Source: Glycomyces niveus (lineage in GTDB: Bacteria; Actinomycetota; Actinomycetes; Mycobacteriales; Micromonosporaceae). Taken from it: a stretch of 64,000 nt of DNA. The position numbers and the translations under genes were made by a program. The notes under the pieces are model-generated. The model searched no databases. It was not told the origin of the DNA and saw nothing but the letters and a program-made list of their open reading frames with translations. Below are positions 31,437 through 40,091 of this stretch, piece after piece. Position 1 is the stretch's first letter. Every line of letters starts with the position of its first letter. The DNA is taken from NCBI RefSeq assembly GCF_017592475.1, contig NZ_JAGFNP010000007.1:62001-126000 (forward strand). Direction: 5' to 3'.

Positions 31437-32757
31437 CCGCCCCCGCCTGCTGTACCTGGCGTTCTTCTTCCCGCCCTCGCGCGCCAGCGGCGTCTTCCGC
31501 GCCCGCGCCACCGCCGACCACTTCGCCGCCAAGGGCTGGGACGTCACCGTCTTCAAAGCCCCCGACGACTACTACGAGCGGGTCACCGGCTCGATCGACC
31601 CCGAGTTCGCCGCGTCCGTCGACCCCCGCGTCGAGATCGCGGCCCCGCCGGTCAGCCACTTCAAGTGGGAGACGGACGTGCGCCGCTACGGGCGCTTCCG
31701 CGGGAACTTCCCGGTCCTCGCCCGCCGCCTCAACGACTTCCTGCACCTGAAGGTCTTCCCCGACAACTACCTGTCCTGGGGCGTCTCCTCGCTCCGCGAG
31801 GCCCTGCGCCGCCACCGCAAGCGCCCCTTCGACATGGTCGTCGCCACCGGGAACCCGTTCGCGGCCTTCGGGGCGGCGTGGGCGTTCGGGAAGCTCACCG
31901 GCCGCCCGTTCGTCGTCGACTACCGCGACTCGTGGACCCTCAGCCAGTTCAAGAACGAGCCCGCCTTCCCGCCCGACCACCCGGCCTGGAAGTGGGAGCG
32001 GCGCATCCTGCGCTCGGCCGCGGCCTCCCTGCACGTCAACCGGAACATGCTCGACTGGTACGCCGAGCGGTACCCCGAGGCCGCCGACCGCATGCAGGTC
32101 GTCCTCAACGGCTGGGACCCCGAGGTCTTCGCCGAGACCGCCGACCCGGCGCCCGCCGACGAGCACCGGCCGCTCGCGTTCTCCTTCATCGGCACCATCA
32201 CCCTCGTGCAGCCGATCCGCGAGATGCTCGAGGCGTTCCGGCTCATGCGCGAGTCCGGCCGCCACGCCGACGCCTCCCTCGACCTCTACGGCCACTACGG
32301 GTTCTTCGCCGGCGGCGAGACCGTGCTCCGCACCGAACTCGGCCTCGCCGACCCCATCGACGGCGTCAACTACCGCGGCGCCGTCCCCAAACCGCGCATC
32401 GCCGAGGCCTACGACGCCACCGACGTGCTCCTGTTCGTCACCGGCGGCTCGAAGTACGTGACCACCGGGAAGGTCTTCGAGTACATGGCCTCCGGCAAAC
32501 CCATCGTCTCCATCCACGAACCCGGCTGCGCCGCAGAGGAAGTGCTCCGCGGCTACCCGCTCTGGTTCGTCCCCGCCAGCCTCGACCCCGCCGACATCGC
32601 CGCGGCCCTCGCCGACGCCGGCGACGCCGCCCGCAAAGCCGACCCGGCCGTCACCGCCCAGGCCCGCGCCCACGCCGCCGCGTTCACGCGCGGCAACGCC
32701 CTCGAAGGGTTCGAGCAGTGGGCCCGCGACACCGTGGCCGAGAGGAAGCCCCGATGA
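31426..32757 (+). CDS. GT4 family glycosyltransferase
   Basis: 443 residues. The acceptor domain opens R-L-L-Y-L-A-F-F-F-P-P-S-R-A-S-G-V, a WcaI/WbuB-like start. V-D-Y-R-D-S-W-T near residue 165 and V-N-R-N-M-L-D-W-Y follow. The donor domain has F-S-F-I-G-T-I-T, V-N-Y-R-G-A-V-P, L-F-V-T-G-G-S-K-Y-V-T-T-G-K-V-F-E-Y and S-G-K-P-I-V-S-I. The K-x-F-E-Y segment replaces the classical EX7E. The ATG at 31426 lies inside the preceding gene. Its TGA overlaps the next ATG. It probably adds one residue of the repeat unit; its specificity is unknown. Confidence 0.84.
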   Translation: MRSDRPRLLYLAFFFPPSRASGVFRARATADHFAAKGWDVTVFKAPDDYYERVTGSIDPEFAASVDPRVEIAAPPVSHFKWETDVRRYGRFRGNFPVLARRLNDFLHLKVFPDNYLSWGVSSLREALRRHRKRPFDMVVATGNPFAAFGAAWAFGKLTGRPFVVDYRDSWTLSQFKNEPAFPPDHPAWKWERRILRSAAASLHVNRNMLDWYAERYPEAADRMQVVLNGWDPEVFAETADPAPADEHRPLAFSFIGTITLVQPIREMLEAFRLMRESGRHADASLDLYGHYGFFAGGETVLRTELGLADPIDGVNYRGAVPKPRIAEAYDATDVLLFVTGGSKYVTTGKVFEYMASGKPIVSIHEPGCAAEEVLRGYPLWFVPASLDPADIAAALADAGDAARKADPAVTAQARAHAAAFTRGNALEGFEQWARDTVAERKPR

Positions 32758-33386
32758 CCGACCCCCGCGAAGCCGCCCCGGACCGGGTGGTCCTCGTCCT
32801 GTTCCACAAGAACTCCGTGCGCCGCGCCGTCCCCTTCATCGACGCCGTGGCCGCCCGCGGCGTGCGGGTGAGCGCCCTCGTCGCCGACGGCCTCGGCTGG
32901 CACAACCCGCCTCCGCTCCCCGCCGGCGTCGAGGTGTACTCCCTGGGGCGGGCCGAATCCCGCCGGCCCTTCGTGTGGACCTACACCGCGCTCGTCGAGC
33001 GAATCCCCGGCGGCGTGCTGCGCCGCCTCGAGCACCTGCCCGGCCCGCTCGGCCGCGCCGCGGGCAAAGCGGGCCGGGTGCAGCGCAAGATCGCCGGGAG
33101 GCTCCGCCGCCGCGTGTTCTGGCCGGTCTACCGGCCGCTGCGGTCCCACGCGGTCCGCCGCGCCGCCCTCCGCCGGCTCGGCCCGCTCGAACTCGACACG
33201 GCCTCCCGCCTCGTCCTCGCCGACGACGCCGCCGTCCCCCTCGGCTGGACCCTCACCAAACGCCACCCCCGCCTCGACGTCACCCGCTCCCTCCACCTCG
33301 GCCCCTACCAGGACCACCCGGTGATCGCCCCGGTCCCCGAAGGCCCCGACCGCCCCGCCGCCCCCCGCCCCTACCGCCAGCTCTAA
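32754..33386 (+). CDS. Small half-glycosyltransferase-like protein
   Basis: 210 residues, unknown family. It begins V-V-L-V-L-F-H-K-N-S-V-R-R-A and A-A-R-G-V-R-V-S-A-L-V-A (Rossmann-like), has a basic helical middle (residues 95-145, many R/K), and then S-R-L-V-L-A-D-D-A-A-V. The segment order matches the 174-residue protein at 30912, suggesting paralogy. It has a short Pro-rich C-terminus. The ATG overlaps the upstream stop (ATGA). It is the last gene of the five-gene operon and is followed by a hairpin. A partner subunit for a GT4 enzyme is one possibility. The absence of a donor-binding domain argues against independent catalysis. Confidence 0.6.
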   Translation: MTDPREAAPDRVVLVLFHKNSVRRAVPFIDAVAARGVRVSALVADGLGWHNPPPLPAGVEVYSLGRAESRRPFVWTYTALVERIPGGVLRRLEHLPGPLGRAAGKAGRVQRKIAGRLRRRVFWPVYRPLRSHAVRRAALRRLGPLELDTASRLVLADDAAVPLGWTLTKRHPRLDVTRSLHLGPYQDHPVIAPVPEGPDRPAAPRPYRQL

Positions 33387-33446
33387 GCCACGAAACCCGC
33401 AAAACCACCCGAAACCCACCCAGCACTCGGCTCGAACACAGGCATC

Positions 33447-33495
33447 CGCGCCTCAGAACCTTGGAATGAGACGATCATTCCCGTCCTGAGGCGCG
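33447..33495 (+). terminator. Nested hairpin terminator after the GT4 operon
   Basis: Outer 10-bp stem (33447-33456 with 33486-33495) enclosing an inner 7-bp stem (GGAATGA 33463-33469 with TCATTCC 33475-33481). Confidence 0.55.
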
Positions 33496-33556
33496 GTTTC
33501 CAATGTTGCGGCGCACGTGTTACGCCACCGTGACCTGGCGGCGGGCCGCGGGCGGC

Positions 33557-33562
33557 TACGCT
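33557..33562 (+). promoter_or_regulatory. Candidate leaderless -10 element (TACGCT)
   Basis: TACGCT is 6 nt before the proline dehydrogenase ATG (33569), which lacks a good Shine-Dalgarno. Confidence 0.45.
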
Positions 33563-33568
33563 GCAGGC

Positions 33569-34489
33569 ATGCTGCGTTCTGTCATTCTCGCCGCCGCCCG
33601 GTCATCGAAGATCGAACGGCTCGTCGGCACCGCGCCGGTGACGCGATCGCTCGTCCGCCGCTACGTCGCGGGCGAGACCACGGCCCACGCCGTCGCCACC
33701 ACCAGGACCCTCGCGGCCGACGGACTGCTCGCCACCCTCGACTACCTCGGCGAGGACACCGTCGTCGTCGAACAGGCCGACGCCACCCGCGACGAATACC
33801 TCGGCCTCCTCGCCGCCCTCAAGGCCGAAGGCCTCTCCGCCTCCGCCGAGGTCAGCGTCAAACTCTCCGCTCTCGGCCAGCGCATCGACCCCGAACTCGC
33901 CTACGAGCGCGCCAGCGAGATCTGCGTCGCCGCCGCCGACGCCGGCACCACGGTCACCGTCGACATGGAGGACCACACCGTCACCGACTCCACCCTGGAG
34001 ATCGTGCAGCGCCTCCGCGAGACGCACGCCTCCACCGGCGCCGTCCTCCAGGCCTACCTGCGCCGCACCGAGGACGACTGCAAGTCCCAGGCCGTCGCCG
34101 GCTCGCGCATCCGCCTCTGCAAGGGCGCCTACAAGGAGCCCGAGACCGTCGCCTACCAGCGCGGCCTCGACGTCGACCGGTCCTATGTGCGCTGCATCAA
34201 CGCGCTCATGGCCGGCGAGGGCTACCCCATGCTCGCCACGCACGACCCGCGCCTCATCGAGATCGGCATCGACCGGGCCCGCTGGTACGACCGCGGCAAG
34301 GAGTCGTTCGAGTTCCAGATGCTCTACGGCATCCGCCCCACCGAGCAGCTGCGCCTCGCCGCCGAGGGCTACCGCGTGCGCGTCTACGTGCCCTACGGCG
34401 ACCAGTGGTACGGGTACCTCATGCGCCGCATGGCCGAACGCCCCGCGAACCTCGCCGTCTTCGCCCGCTCACTGTGGACGAAGTCGTAG
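33569..34489 (+). CDS. Proline dehydrogenase
   Basis: A 306-residue monofunctional FAD-dependent PRODH that oxidises proline to pyrroline-5-carboxylate and passes electrons to the quinone pool. Family motifs: V-S-V-K-L-S-A-L-G near residue 92, V-D-M-E-D-H (FAD/substrate), A-Y-L-R-R-T-E-D-D, R-L-C-K-G-A-Y-K-E, A-T-H-D-P-R and E-F-Q-M-L-Y-G-I-R. The YxxR-like Y-G-Y-L-M-R-R-M near the end binds the substrate carboxylate. No pyrroline-5-carboxylate dehydrogenase gene is adjacent. It is a single-gene unit flanked by two terminator-like hairpins. The ATG start is supported by the start of the conserved N-terminal helix and the TACGCT element. Confidence 0.9.
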   Translation: MLRSVILAAARSSKIERLVGTAPVTRSLVRRYVAGETTAHAVATTRTLAADGLLATLDYLGEDTVVVEQADATRDEYLGLLAALKAEGLSASAEVSVKLSALGQRIDPELAYERASEICVAAADAGTTVTVDMEDHTVTDSTLEIVQRLRETHASTGAVLQAYLRRTEDDCKSQAVAGSRIRLCKGAYKEPETVAYQRGLDVDRSYVRCINALMAGEGYPMLATHDPRLIEIGIDRARWYDRGKESFEFQMLYGIRPTEQLRLAAEGYRVRVYVPYGDQWYGYLMRRMAERPANLAVFARSLWTKS

Positions 34490-34509
34490 GGCGCGTGCAA
34501 AGCCGCCAC

Positions 34510-34536
34510 GGGCGCGTCTCCGGCGGAGGCGCGCCC
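34510..34536 (+). terminator. Hairpin after proline dehydrogenase
   Basis: GGGCGCG-T-CTCC paired with GGAG-G-CGCGCCC around a short GGC-type loop, 20 bp after the stop. One internal T-G wobble. Confidence 0.55.
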
Positions 34537-34670
34537 GCCGCGTCCCTTGGAGTCCTCTGAGGAACCGTGCCGTACCCGAGCGGCCGCGGCCCGGCATCGT
34601 CCTGGTCACAACCCCTGGACGCCCAGGCCACACCCGCAGTTCGGGGCTCGCACGGGTAGCGATCGGCGAC

Positions 34671-34676
34671 TACAGT
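34671..34676 (+). promoter_or_regulatory. Candidate leaderless -10 element (TACAGT)
   Basis: TACAGT is 7 nt before the GTG at 34684, and there is no Shine-Dalgarno in between. Confidence 0.45.
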
Positions 34677-34683
34677 TGCGAAC

Positions 34684-36471
34684 GTGACTCAAGCCCCCGA
34701 GGACTTCACCCCGGACACCCCCGAGAACGACCGCCCCGGCGAACCCCGCCCCGGGCAGGCCGCCTCGGCCCCGCTCGTGCCCGGCCAGCGCTCCGGGTCC
34801 GAGACGCCGCTCGGCACCTCACCGGAACCGGTGCTGCCGCAAGCGGACACGGGGAACGCGGCGATCCCGCAGGCCGCCCCGATGCCGCCCCTCCCGGAGC
34901 CGACCGCCCCGCCCTCGACGCTCCCGGTCGACATGCTCCCGCCCGGCGCCGTCCCGCCCCAGGCGCCCATGCCGGGGCAGATGCCCGGCCAGATGCCGCC
35001 CGGCTACCCGACCGCCCCTTACGCGGCCGTCCCGCACCAGGGCGGCCCGGTCCCGCCCGGCCAGATCCCGCCCGGCCCGATCCCGGTCAGCGCCATGCCG
35101 CCCTGGCCCGGCGGCCACGTCCACTTCCCCCCGCCGCGGCCCGATCGGCGACGATCACCACTCGGGACGATCCTCGTCGTCCTCCTCCTTGTCACGGGCT
35201 CCGTCTTCGGCGGGGCCCTCGTCAACGGCTGGCGCCCGGGCATGCCCGCCGGCGAGACCGGCACCATCGAGGGACTCGCGGTCCAGCCCGGCGAGGGCAC
35301 CGTCCCCAGCCCCGGCCCGAACGCCTCCGAAGCGGAGATCCTGGCCTACCTCAAGGAGCAGGCGCAGCTCGTCCTCGACGCCCAGAGCGAGTCCCTGCTC
35401 AACAACAGCCTCGACGGCTGGCTCGCCGCGTACGACCCGACGATCCACGACCAGATGACCCGCCGCTTCGACTCGCTCACCTCGATGCAGGTCTCCCGCT
35501 TCGACTACCAGATCGCCTCGGGCCCGATCGAGGACGCGTCGGGCGCCGTCCCGCTCTACGACATCTCCGTCGCGCTCTCCTACTGCTTCGTCGAGCCGGC
35601 CGAGACCTGCAAGGCCGCCGACATCGTCTTCGACTCGCGCTGGCGCGCGGGTGACGACGGGATGGTCATGGTCGAGGTCGCCAACTCCGAGTACGGCGAG
35701 GGCCCGCACCCGTGGGAGGTCACCGATCTCGTTGCGGCCGTTGGCGAGCGCACCGTGACCGCCGTGCCGCTGGAGATGGCCGACCGCCTCGACGAGGCCC
35801 TGGAGATCTCCGAGGCCGCCGCGGTGAACGCCGACAAGTGGGCGTACTGGGAGAAGCCCGACCGGTACGTCATCTACATCGCGAGCGACGCCGAGTTCGA
35901 GTCCTGGTTCGGGGGGTTCTGGGACTCCGAGGACGTGCTCGGGTTCGCGCTGCCGCTCAACGGCACGGTGAACGGCGAGCGCCAGCCCTCCACGTACGCG
36001 ACGGTGATGGGCGTCGACCGCACCGGCTGGGGCTACGGCCTCACCTCGGTGATCCGGCACGAGCTGGGGCACGCGGTGACGCTGTGGGCCGCGCCGTCGG
36101 AGCGGTACGCGGACGACACGTGGTGGATGGTCGAGGGCGTCGCCGAGTACATCGACCACGGCGACCGCTCGCTCGACGAGTACGACCGCGCGCTCGACGT
36201 GCGCGACTACGTCGAGCAGGGCGGCTGCGAGACCGACATCCTCCCGCCCGACGGGGACGACGACACGCTCGCCGGCTCCGGCAAGTACGGGTGCGGGTTC
36301 CTCGGCGTGCACTACATGATCGACGAGTACGGGGTCGAGAAGTTCACCGAGTTCTTCGGGGCGACGGCGCGTGAGGGCGAGCCGGCGGTGGACATGGCGC
36401 CCGAGATCTACGGGAAGAGCTATGCGGAGCTGATGGAGGAGATTACGGCCTTCATTGCCCAGACCGTGTGA
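34684..36471 (+). CDS. Membrane-anchored HELGH zinc metallopeptidase-like protein
   Basis: 595 residues, family not recognised. Residues 1-155 are a Pro/Gly-rich cytoplasmic tail with P-G-Q-M-P-G-Q-M-P-P repeats. R-R-R-S-P-L-G-T then leads into one membrane helix (about 160-182, I-L-V-V-L-L-L-V-T-G), so the rest is extracytoplasmic (type II topology). The C-terminal domain has R-H-E-L-G-H-A-V-T-L near residue 460 (HExxH zinc site) and a downstream V-E-G-V-A-E-Y, whose Glu could be the third ligand, as in gluzincins. Between lie an NTF2-like segment and a putative pro-region. It probably processes an envelope protein. It is a single gene with its own promoter element. Confidence 0.72.
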   Translation: MTQAPEDFTPDTPENDRPGEPRPGQAASAPLVPGQRSGSETPLGTSPEPVLPQADTGNAAIPQAAPMPPLPEPTAPPSTLPVDMLPPGAVPPQAPMPGQMPGQMPPGYPTAPYAAVPHQGGPVPPGQIPPGPIPVSAMPPWPGGHVHFPPPRPDRRRSPLGTILVVLLLVTGSVFGGALVNGWRPGMPAGETGTIEGLAVQPGEGTVPSPGPNASEAEILAYLKEQAQLVLDAQSESLLNNSLDGWLAAYDPTIHDQMTRRFDSLTSMQVSRFDYQIASGPIEDASGAVPLYDISVALSYCFVEPAETCKAADIVFDSRWRAGDDGMVMVEVANSEYGEGPHPWEVTDLVAAVGERTVTAVPLEMADRLDEALEISEAAAVNADKWAYWEKPDRYVIYIASDAEFESWFGGFWDSEDVLGFALPLNGTVNGERQPSTYATVMGVDRTGWGYGLTSVIRHELGHAVTLWAAPSERYADDTWWMVEGVAEYIDHGDRSLDEYDRALDVRDYVEQGGCETDILPPDGDDDTLAGSGKYGCGFLGVHYMIDEYGVEKFTEFFGATAREGEPAVDMAPEIYGKSYAELMEEITAFIAQTV

Positions 36472-36480
36472 GATCGGGTG

Positions 36481-36509
36481 TTGCCGGGTGGCCCGGACTG
36501 CCGTAACAT
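36481..36509 (+). promoter_or_regulatory. Promoter of the small HTH gene
   Basis: TTGCCG (36481-36486), 17-bp spacer, TAACAT (36504-36509). It lies just after the peptidase stop and about 160 bp before the HTH gene ATG. Confidence 0.5.
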
Positions 36510-36669
36510 GAGCCTCATCCCAATCGAAAGACATCAACGTCACAGTCTGTGACGACCGACTTGTTTCGGTTCATATGGGCATTCGCGTCCGCCGCACCTC
36601 AAACACATCACACAACCCCACGTCCTTGCAGCAGTGCTCGCAACAGCCCTCGACAGAACGGTGAGACAC

Positions 36670-36873
36670 ATGAGCGAACCCGGGGACCTCCTCGACGAGG
36701 TCAAGTTCTTGACGGTGACGGAGGTGGCCGAGCTGATGCGCGTCTCGAAGATGACGGTGTACCGGCTCGTCCACAACGGCGAAATCGCGGCGGTGCGGGT
36801 CGGGCGCTCCTTCCGCGTGCCCGAGTCGGCGGTCAAGTCCTACCTCTCCGAAGCGCTCCAGACCGACGACTGA
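36670..36873 (+). CDS. Excisionase-family helix-turn-helix protein
   Basis: A 67-residue single winged/MerR-like HTH domain: F-L-T-V-T-E-V-A-E-L-M-R-V-S-K-M-T-V-Y-R-L-V-H-N-G-E-I-A-A-V-R-V-G-R is the full recognition unit of the excisionase/BldC type. Despite the family name, no phage or integrase is near. In actinobacteria this protein is a chromosomal neighbour of the bS22-like peptide that follows here. ATG 36670 is chosen because it gives the conserved short N-terminus. Its target is unknown. It is probably a small DNA-binding regulator. Confidence 0.85.
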   Translation: MSEPGDLLDEVKFLTVTEVAELMRVSKMTVYRLVHNGEIAAVRVGRSFRVPESAVKSYLSEALQTDD

Positions 36874-36965
36874 TCCCCCTCGGCCCGGCAGGTCCCGCCA
36901 CGCGCCAGCTGTGACGGGGCCTGCGGTTCCGCTCGCCCGGCGCGGGGGCCGCCGGATGGGCGCGT

Positions 36966-36971
36966 TAGGCT
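36966..36971 (+). promoter_or_regulatory. Candidate -10 element (TAGGCT) for the bS22-like gene
   Basis: TAGGCT, 46 nt before the ATG at 37018. Here the gene also has a good ribosome site (GAGGAAG), so this transcript would not be leaderless. Confidence 0.35.
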
Positions 36972-37017
36972 GGTCGGGCTCGAAAAATTGTCTAGTGAAC
37001 ATCTGTGAGGAAGCTCT

Positions 37018-37119
37018 ATGGGCTCGGTCATCAAGAAGCGGCGCAAGCGCATGGCGAAGAAGAAGCACCGCAAGCTGCTCCGCAAGACCCGCGTGCAGCG
37101 TCGCAAGCTCGGCAAGTAA
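37018..37119 (+). CDS. bS22-like mini ribosomal protein (AURKAIP1/COX24 domain)
   Basis: A 33-residue extremely basic peptide, [17 protein letters not shown] then R-K-L-L-R-K-T-R and R-R-K-L-G-K, the whole length of the AURKAIP1/COX24 domain. In mycobacteria the equivalent is a 30S/intersubunit ribosomal protein (bS22). GAGGAAG lies 6 nt before the ATG. Too short for routine ORF finding but very strongly conserved across actinobacteria. Confidence 0.92.
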   Translation: MGSVIKKRRKRMAKKKHRKLLRKTRVQRRKLGK

Positions 37120-37150
37120 CCGAGTCGACCGGCTCCCGAGTACCTGCGGG

Positions 37151-37156
37151 TAGGCT
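37151..37156 (+). promoter_or_regulatory. Candidate leaderless -10 element (TAGGCT)
   Basis: TAGGCT exactly 6 nt before the ATG at 37163, with no Shine-Dalgarno. Confidence 0.5.
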
Positions 37157-37162
37157 GTTCGC

Positions 37163-37489
37163 ATGCCAGAGTTCGCAGCAGCGTTCGCCTTCGATGTACG
37201 CGCCTACGTCTACTTGGCGATCTCACTCGGATCTGCCTTGCTTTCGGTGATCGCTCTCACTCATTGCGCGGTGCAGAAGCCCGACGCGTTCAACGCCGTC
37301 GGCACCCTCTCGAAGGGCGCCTGGCTCGGCATCCTGGCGGTGAGCCTGGGTCTGTCCGTGCTGTTCGGCTTGACGAGCCCCGGATCGGGGCTCATCTTCA
37401 CCCTGGTGGCGATCGCCGCGGCGCTGGTGTACCTCCTGGACGTGCGGACCGGTTTCAAAGACCTTCACGGCGGCGGCTCCTCGTACTGA
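37163..37489 (+). CDS. DUF2516 family membrane protein
   Basis: A 108-residue protein with three hydrophobic helices (about residues 14-34, 50-68 and 75-92) and a short charged C-terminus (D-V-R-T-G-F-K-D-L). The sequence F-A-F-D-V-R-A-Y, the central K-P-D-A-F-N-A-V-G and the final D-V-R fit the actinobacterial DUF2516 family. Its function is unknown. The start is fixed by the TAGGCT element 6 nt upstream. It ends at a strong terminator that faces htpX. Confidence 0.8.
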   Translation: MPEFAAAFAFDVRAYVYLAISLGSALLSVIALTHCAVQKPDAFNAVGTLSKGAWLGILAVSLGLSVLFGLTSPGSGLIFTLVAIAAALVYLLDVRTGFKDLHGGGSSY

Positions 37490-37512
37490 GCGGTGCCGCC
37501 GGCACCCGTGAC

Positions 37513-37544
37513 AAAGCCGCGTCGACATCTGTCGACGCGGCTTT
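37513..37544. terminator. Bidirectional intrinsic terminator
   Basis: A perfect 15-bp stem AAAGCCGCGTCGACA / TGTCGACGCGGCTTT (37513-37527, 37530-37544) with A and T ends on both sides, between convergent DUF2516 and htpX. Confidence 0.85.
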
Positions 37545-37573
37545 CGCCATGCCCTGCTTCAGTGCCGCGCCCG

Positions 37574-38437
37574 TTAGCGGACGATGCCGCGGGCCATCTC
37601 CCGCAGCCGCCTGACCCGGTCGGCCGTCGGAGGGTGGGTCGAGAACAGACTGGAGAGCCCGCCGCCGCGCAGCGGCGACTCGATCATCAGGTGCGACTGC
37701 TCCGCGATGCGGCTGTCGGACCGCGCCGGCATCCGGTCGACCCCGGCGGCGATCTTCTCGAGCGCGCTCGCGAGCGCGAGCGGGTCGCCGGTGAGGCGGG
37801 CGCCGTCGGCGTCGGCCTCGTACTCGCGCGAGCGCGACACGGCCATCTGGATGAGCCCGGCCGCGAGCGGGCCGAGGATCATCGTCAGCAGCAGCACGAG
37901 CGGGTTCGGCCGGTCCTCGTCGTCGGAGGCGAAGAACGGCAGGAACATCGCGAGGTTCGCGAGCATCGTGATGATGCTGGCGAGCGCCCCGGCGACCGAG
38001 GAGATGAGGATGTCGCGGTTGTAGACGTGCGACAGCTCGTGCCCGATCACGGCCCGCAGCTCGGCGGGGGTGAGCAGCTGCAGGATGCCCTCGGTGACGG
38101 CGACCGCGGCGTTCTCGGGATTGCGGCCCGTGGCGAACGCGTTCGGCTGCATGGTGGGCGAGATGTACAGGCGCGGCATCGGCTGGTTCGCGCGGTGCGC
38201 GAGTTCGCGCACCATCGCGTACAGCTGCGGGGCCTGCGCTTCGGAGACCGGCTGGGCGCGCATGGCGCGCAGCGCGATCTTGTCGGAGTTGAAGTAGGCG
38301 TAGGCGTTCATGCCGACGGCGATGACACCGGCGATGAGGATGCCGGTCGAGCCGCCGAGCAGGTAGCCGACGGCGATCACGAGCGCCGACATCGCGCCGA
38401 GCAGCACCGCCGTTTTGAGGCCGTTGTGGTGCTTCAT
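37574..38437 (-). CDS. htpX: HtpX-type membrane zinc metalloprotease
   Basis: A 287-residue M48B family protease of the cytoplasmic membrane that degrades misfolded membrane proteins. Two N-terminal helices ([10 protein letters not shown] and [10 protein letters not shown]) are followed by a R-L-Y-I segment, the N-A-F-A-T-G-R-N-P motif, the zinc site [12 protein letters not shown] (HExxH) and two more helices. The third zinc ligand is in S-R-E-Y-E-A-D near residue 212. The end [13 protein letters not shown] is typical. ATG 38437 (M-K-H-H-N-G) is preferred over an upstream in-frame codon as it has AAGGAGG upstream and the family N-terminus. Confidence 0.93.
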   Translation of the reverse strand: MKHHNGLKTAVLLGAMSALVIAVGYLLGGSTGILIAGVIAVGMNAYAYFNSDKIALRAMRAQPVSEAQAPQLYAMVRELAHRANQPMPRLYISPTMQPNAFATGRNPENAAVAVTEGILQLLTPAELRAVIGHELSHVYNRDILISSVAGALASIITMLANLAMFLPFFASDDEDRPNPLVLLLTMILGPLAAGLIQMAVSRSREYEADADGARLTGDPLALASALEKIAAGVDRMPARSDSRIAEQSHLMIESPLRGGGLSSLFSTHPPTADRVRRLREMARGIVR

Positions 38438-38510
38438 GGTGGTTGGTTTCCCTCCTTGTGGGAAATGCAACATCCTGGTTACGGCCAGTATTTCTTCGTG
38501 AGCTGGGAAT

Positions 38511-40091
38511 TCACCGAGAAACGGCGGTGAAGTCCAACACGACCTGCGGCGCGAGCGTCATGGCGAGGAGCGCGAGCCCGACTGCGGCGAGGGCGATCGC
38601 GAAGCGGCCCTTGGCGGTCGACGGCCCGCGGCCGAGCAGGACGGTGCGCGCGAGCGGCAGGTAGTAGGCGAGCCCGAGGACCGCCCCTGCGGCCACGATC
38701 ACGGCCAGCCACAGCGCGGACGAGGCCAGCACCTCCAGGATCGCGACTTTCGCAAAGGTCCCGGCGAGCGCGGGCGGCAGTCCGGCGAGCCCGATCACCG
38801 AGAAGAGGAAGAGCGAAGCGGGCAGCGGAGCAGAGCGCCAAAGCCCGGAAAGCTCCGCGATGGCGCCGCCCTCACCCGACCCCTGGACGGGGATGTTCCC
38901 GGCGCTAGCCTTCAAATCGGACCCCTGGGGACCCCCCGTTTTCAATCCTTCCAGAGGGGTACGACGCTCGCCGATCGCGATCTCATCTCGTCTTTCGCCC
39001 GTGGCGTGCTCTCCGACGGCCAGTGCTTCCACTCCGGCCGCCCGGTCCGAAGTCCAGGCCGGCCTGACCGCCGTCAAGGAAGCGAAGGCGCCCGCCTCCA
39101 GCAGCACGAAGAACACCGCGTAGGCGAGGGCCGCCGAGGCGGCGGCCGGGGCGTCTTCGCGGCCGGTCGCCGTCGTGACGACCGCGAGCGGGGCGAGCGC
39201 GTAGCCGGCGTGGGCGATGCCGGACCAGGCGAGCAGCGGCACCGTCCGGCGCTGCACCAGCGCGCCCAGGTTCCCGATGGCGATCGAGGCGACGCTCAGC
39301 GCCGCAACCACGATCCCGGTGGCCGTCCCGGCACCCGCCTCGAGCCCGAAGAAGACCACCCAGATGATCGCGATCGCGCCGCCGAGCTTCGAGGCGCTCG
39401 CGAGGTACGTCGCGATCGGCAGCGGCGCCCGCTCGAGCACCAGCGGCGCCCACGCGTGCAGCGGCGCGGCCGCGAGCTTGAACGCGAACCCGCCGAGCAG
39501 CAGCGCCGCGCCGGCCGCCACGAGCGCCGGGTCCGCTCCCGCCAGGCCCGCCGCGAGCCCTTCCAAGTGCAGTGTTCCCGCTGCGGCGTAAAGGAACGCC
39601 GCGCCCATGAGCGCGGTTGCCGAGGAGGCGATCGAGGCGATCAGGAACGTCACGCCCGCTTCGGCGCCGTCGCGGCCGGGCTTGGTGACGAGCACGTACA
39701 GCGGCACGGTCAGCGTCTCGAGCGCGACGATCAGCGTGATGAGGTCGCGCGCGCCCGCGAGCGTGATCCCGCCCGCCGCCGAGACCGCCAGCAGGAACCA
39801 GTACTCGCCCGACTGCCGCCCGCTCACCGCCGCGACGAGGACGCTCAACCCGGCGAACAGGGCCGCCGCGCCCATCGCGGCGTCGTCGGCGACGAACGAG
39901 TGCCAGGTGCCGACCGCGAACGTCGACCGGTCCTCACCGCCGCCCACCCACAGCGCCGCGACCGCGGCCGCTGTGAGTCCGATCATCATGCAGCCCTTGG
40001 CAGCCCGGCCCGCGAACAGTGCGAGCACGGCCGCTCCCGCCGCGAGGTAGAGCGGCAGCAGCGCCACGTGGTCGATCGCCTGGACCCGCAT
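38511..40091 (-). CDS. nuoN: NADH-quinone oxidoreductase subunit N
   Basis: A 526-residue antiporter-like proton-channel subunit of complex I. The conserved [13 protein letters not shown] (catalytic Glu of TM5), [12 protein letters not shown] (TM7 Lys) and A-S-K-L-G segments are present. Oddly, residues about 345-410 are a hydrophilic insertion (G-E-H-A-T-G-E-R-R through G-E-G-G) of less biased codon use between two membrane helices, where other NuoN proteins have a short loop. The frame stays open, so the gene is probably functional. The stop of nuoM lies directly before its ATG. Confidence 0.9.
   Translation of the reverse strand: MRVQAIDHVALLPLYLAAGAAVLALFAGRAAKGCMMIGLTAAAVAALWVGGGEDRSTFAVGTWHSFVADDAAMGAAALFAGLSVLVAAVSGRQSGEYWFLLAVSAAGGITLAGARDLITLIVALETLTVPLYVLVTKPGRDGAEAGVTFLIASIASSATALMGAAFLYAAAGTLHLEGLAAGLAGADPALVAAGAALLLGGFAFKLAAAPLHAWAPLVLERAPLPIATYLASASKLGGAIAIIWVVFFGLEAGAGTATGIVVAALSVASIAIGNLGALVQRRTVPLLAWSGIAHAGYALAPLAVVTTATGREDAPAAASAALAYAVFFVLLEAGAFASLTAVRPAWTSDRAAGVEALAVGEHATGERRDEIAIGERRTPLEGLKTGGPQGSDLKASAGNIPVQGSGEGGAIAELSGLWRSAPLPASLFLFSVIGLAGLPPALAGTFAKVAILEVLASSALWLAVIVAAGAVLGLAYYLPLARTVLLGRGPSTAKGRFAIALAAVGLALLAMTLAPQVVLDFTAVSR

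Noticed and set aside
36670..36873. Excisionase as a sign of an integrated element
   Set aside because: No integrase, attachment repeat or phage gene is near. The pairing with the bS22-like gene is a conserved chromosomal arrangement.
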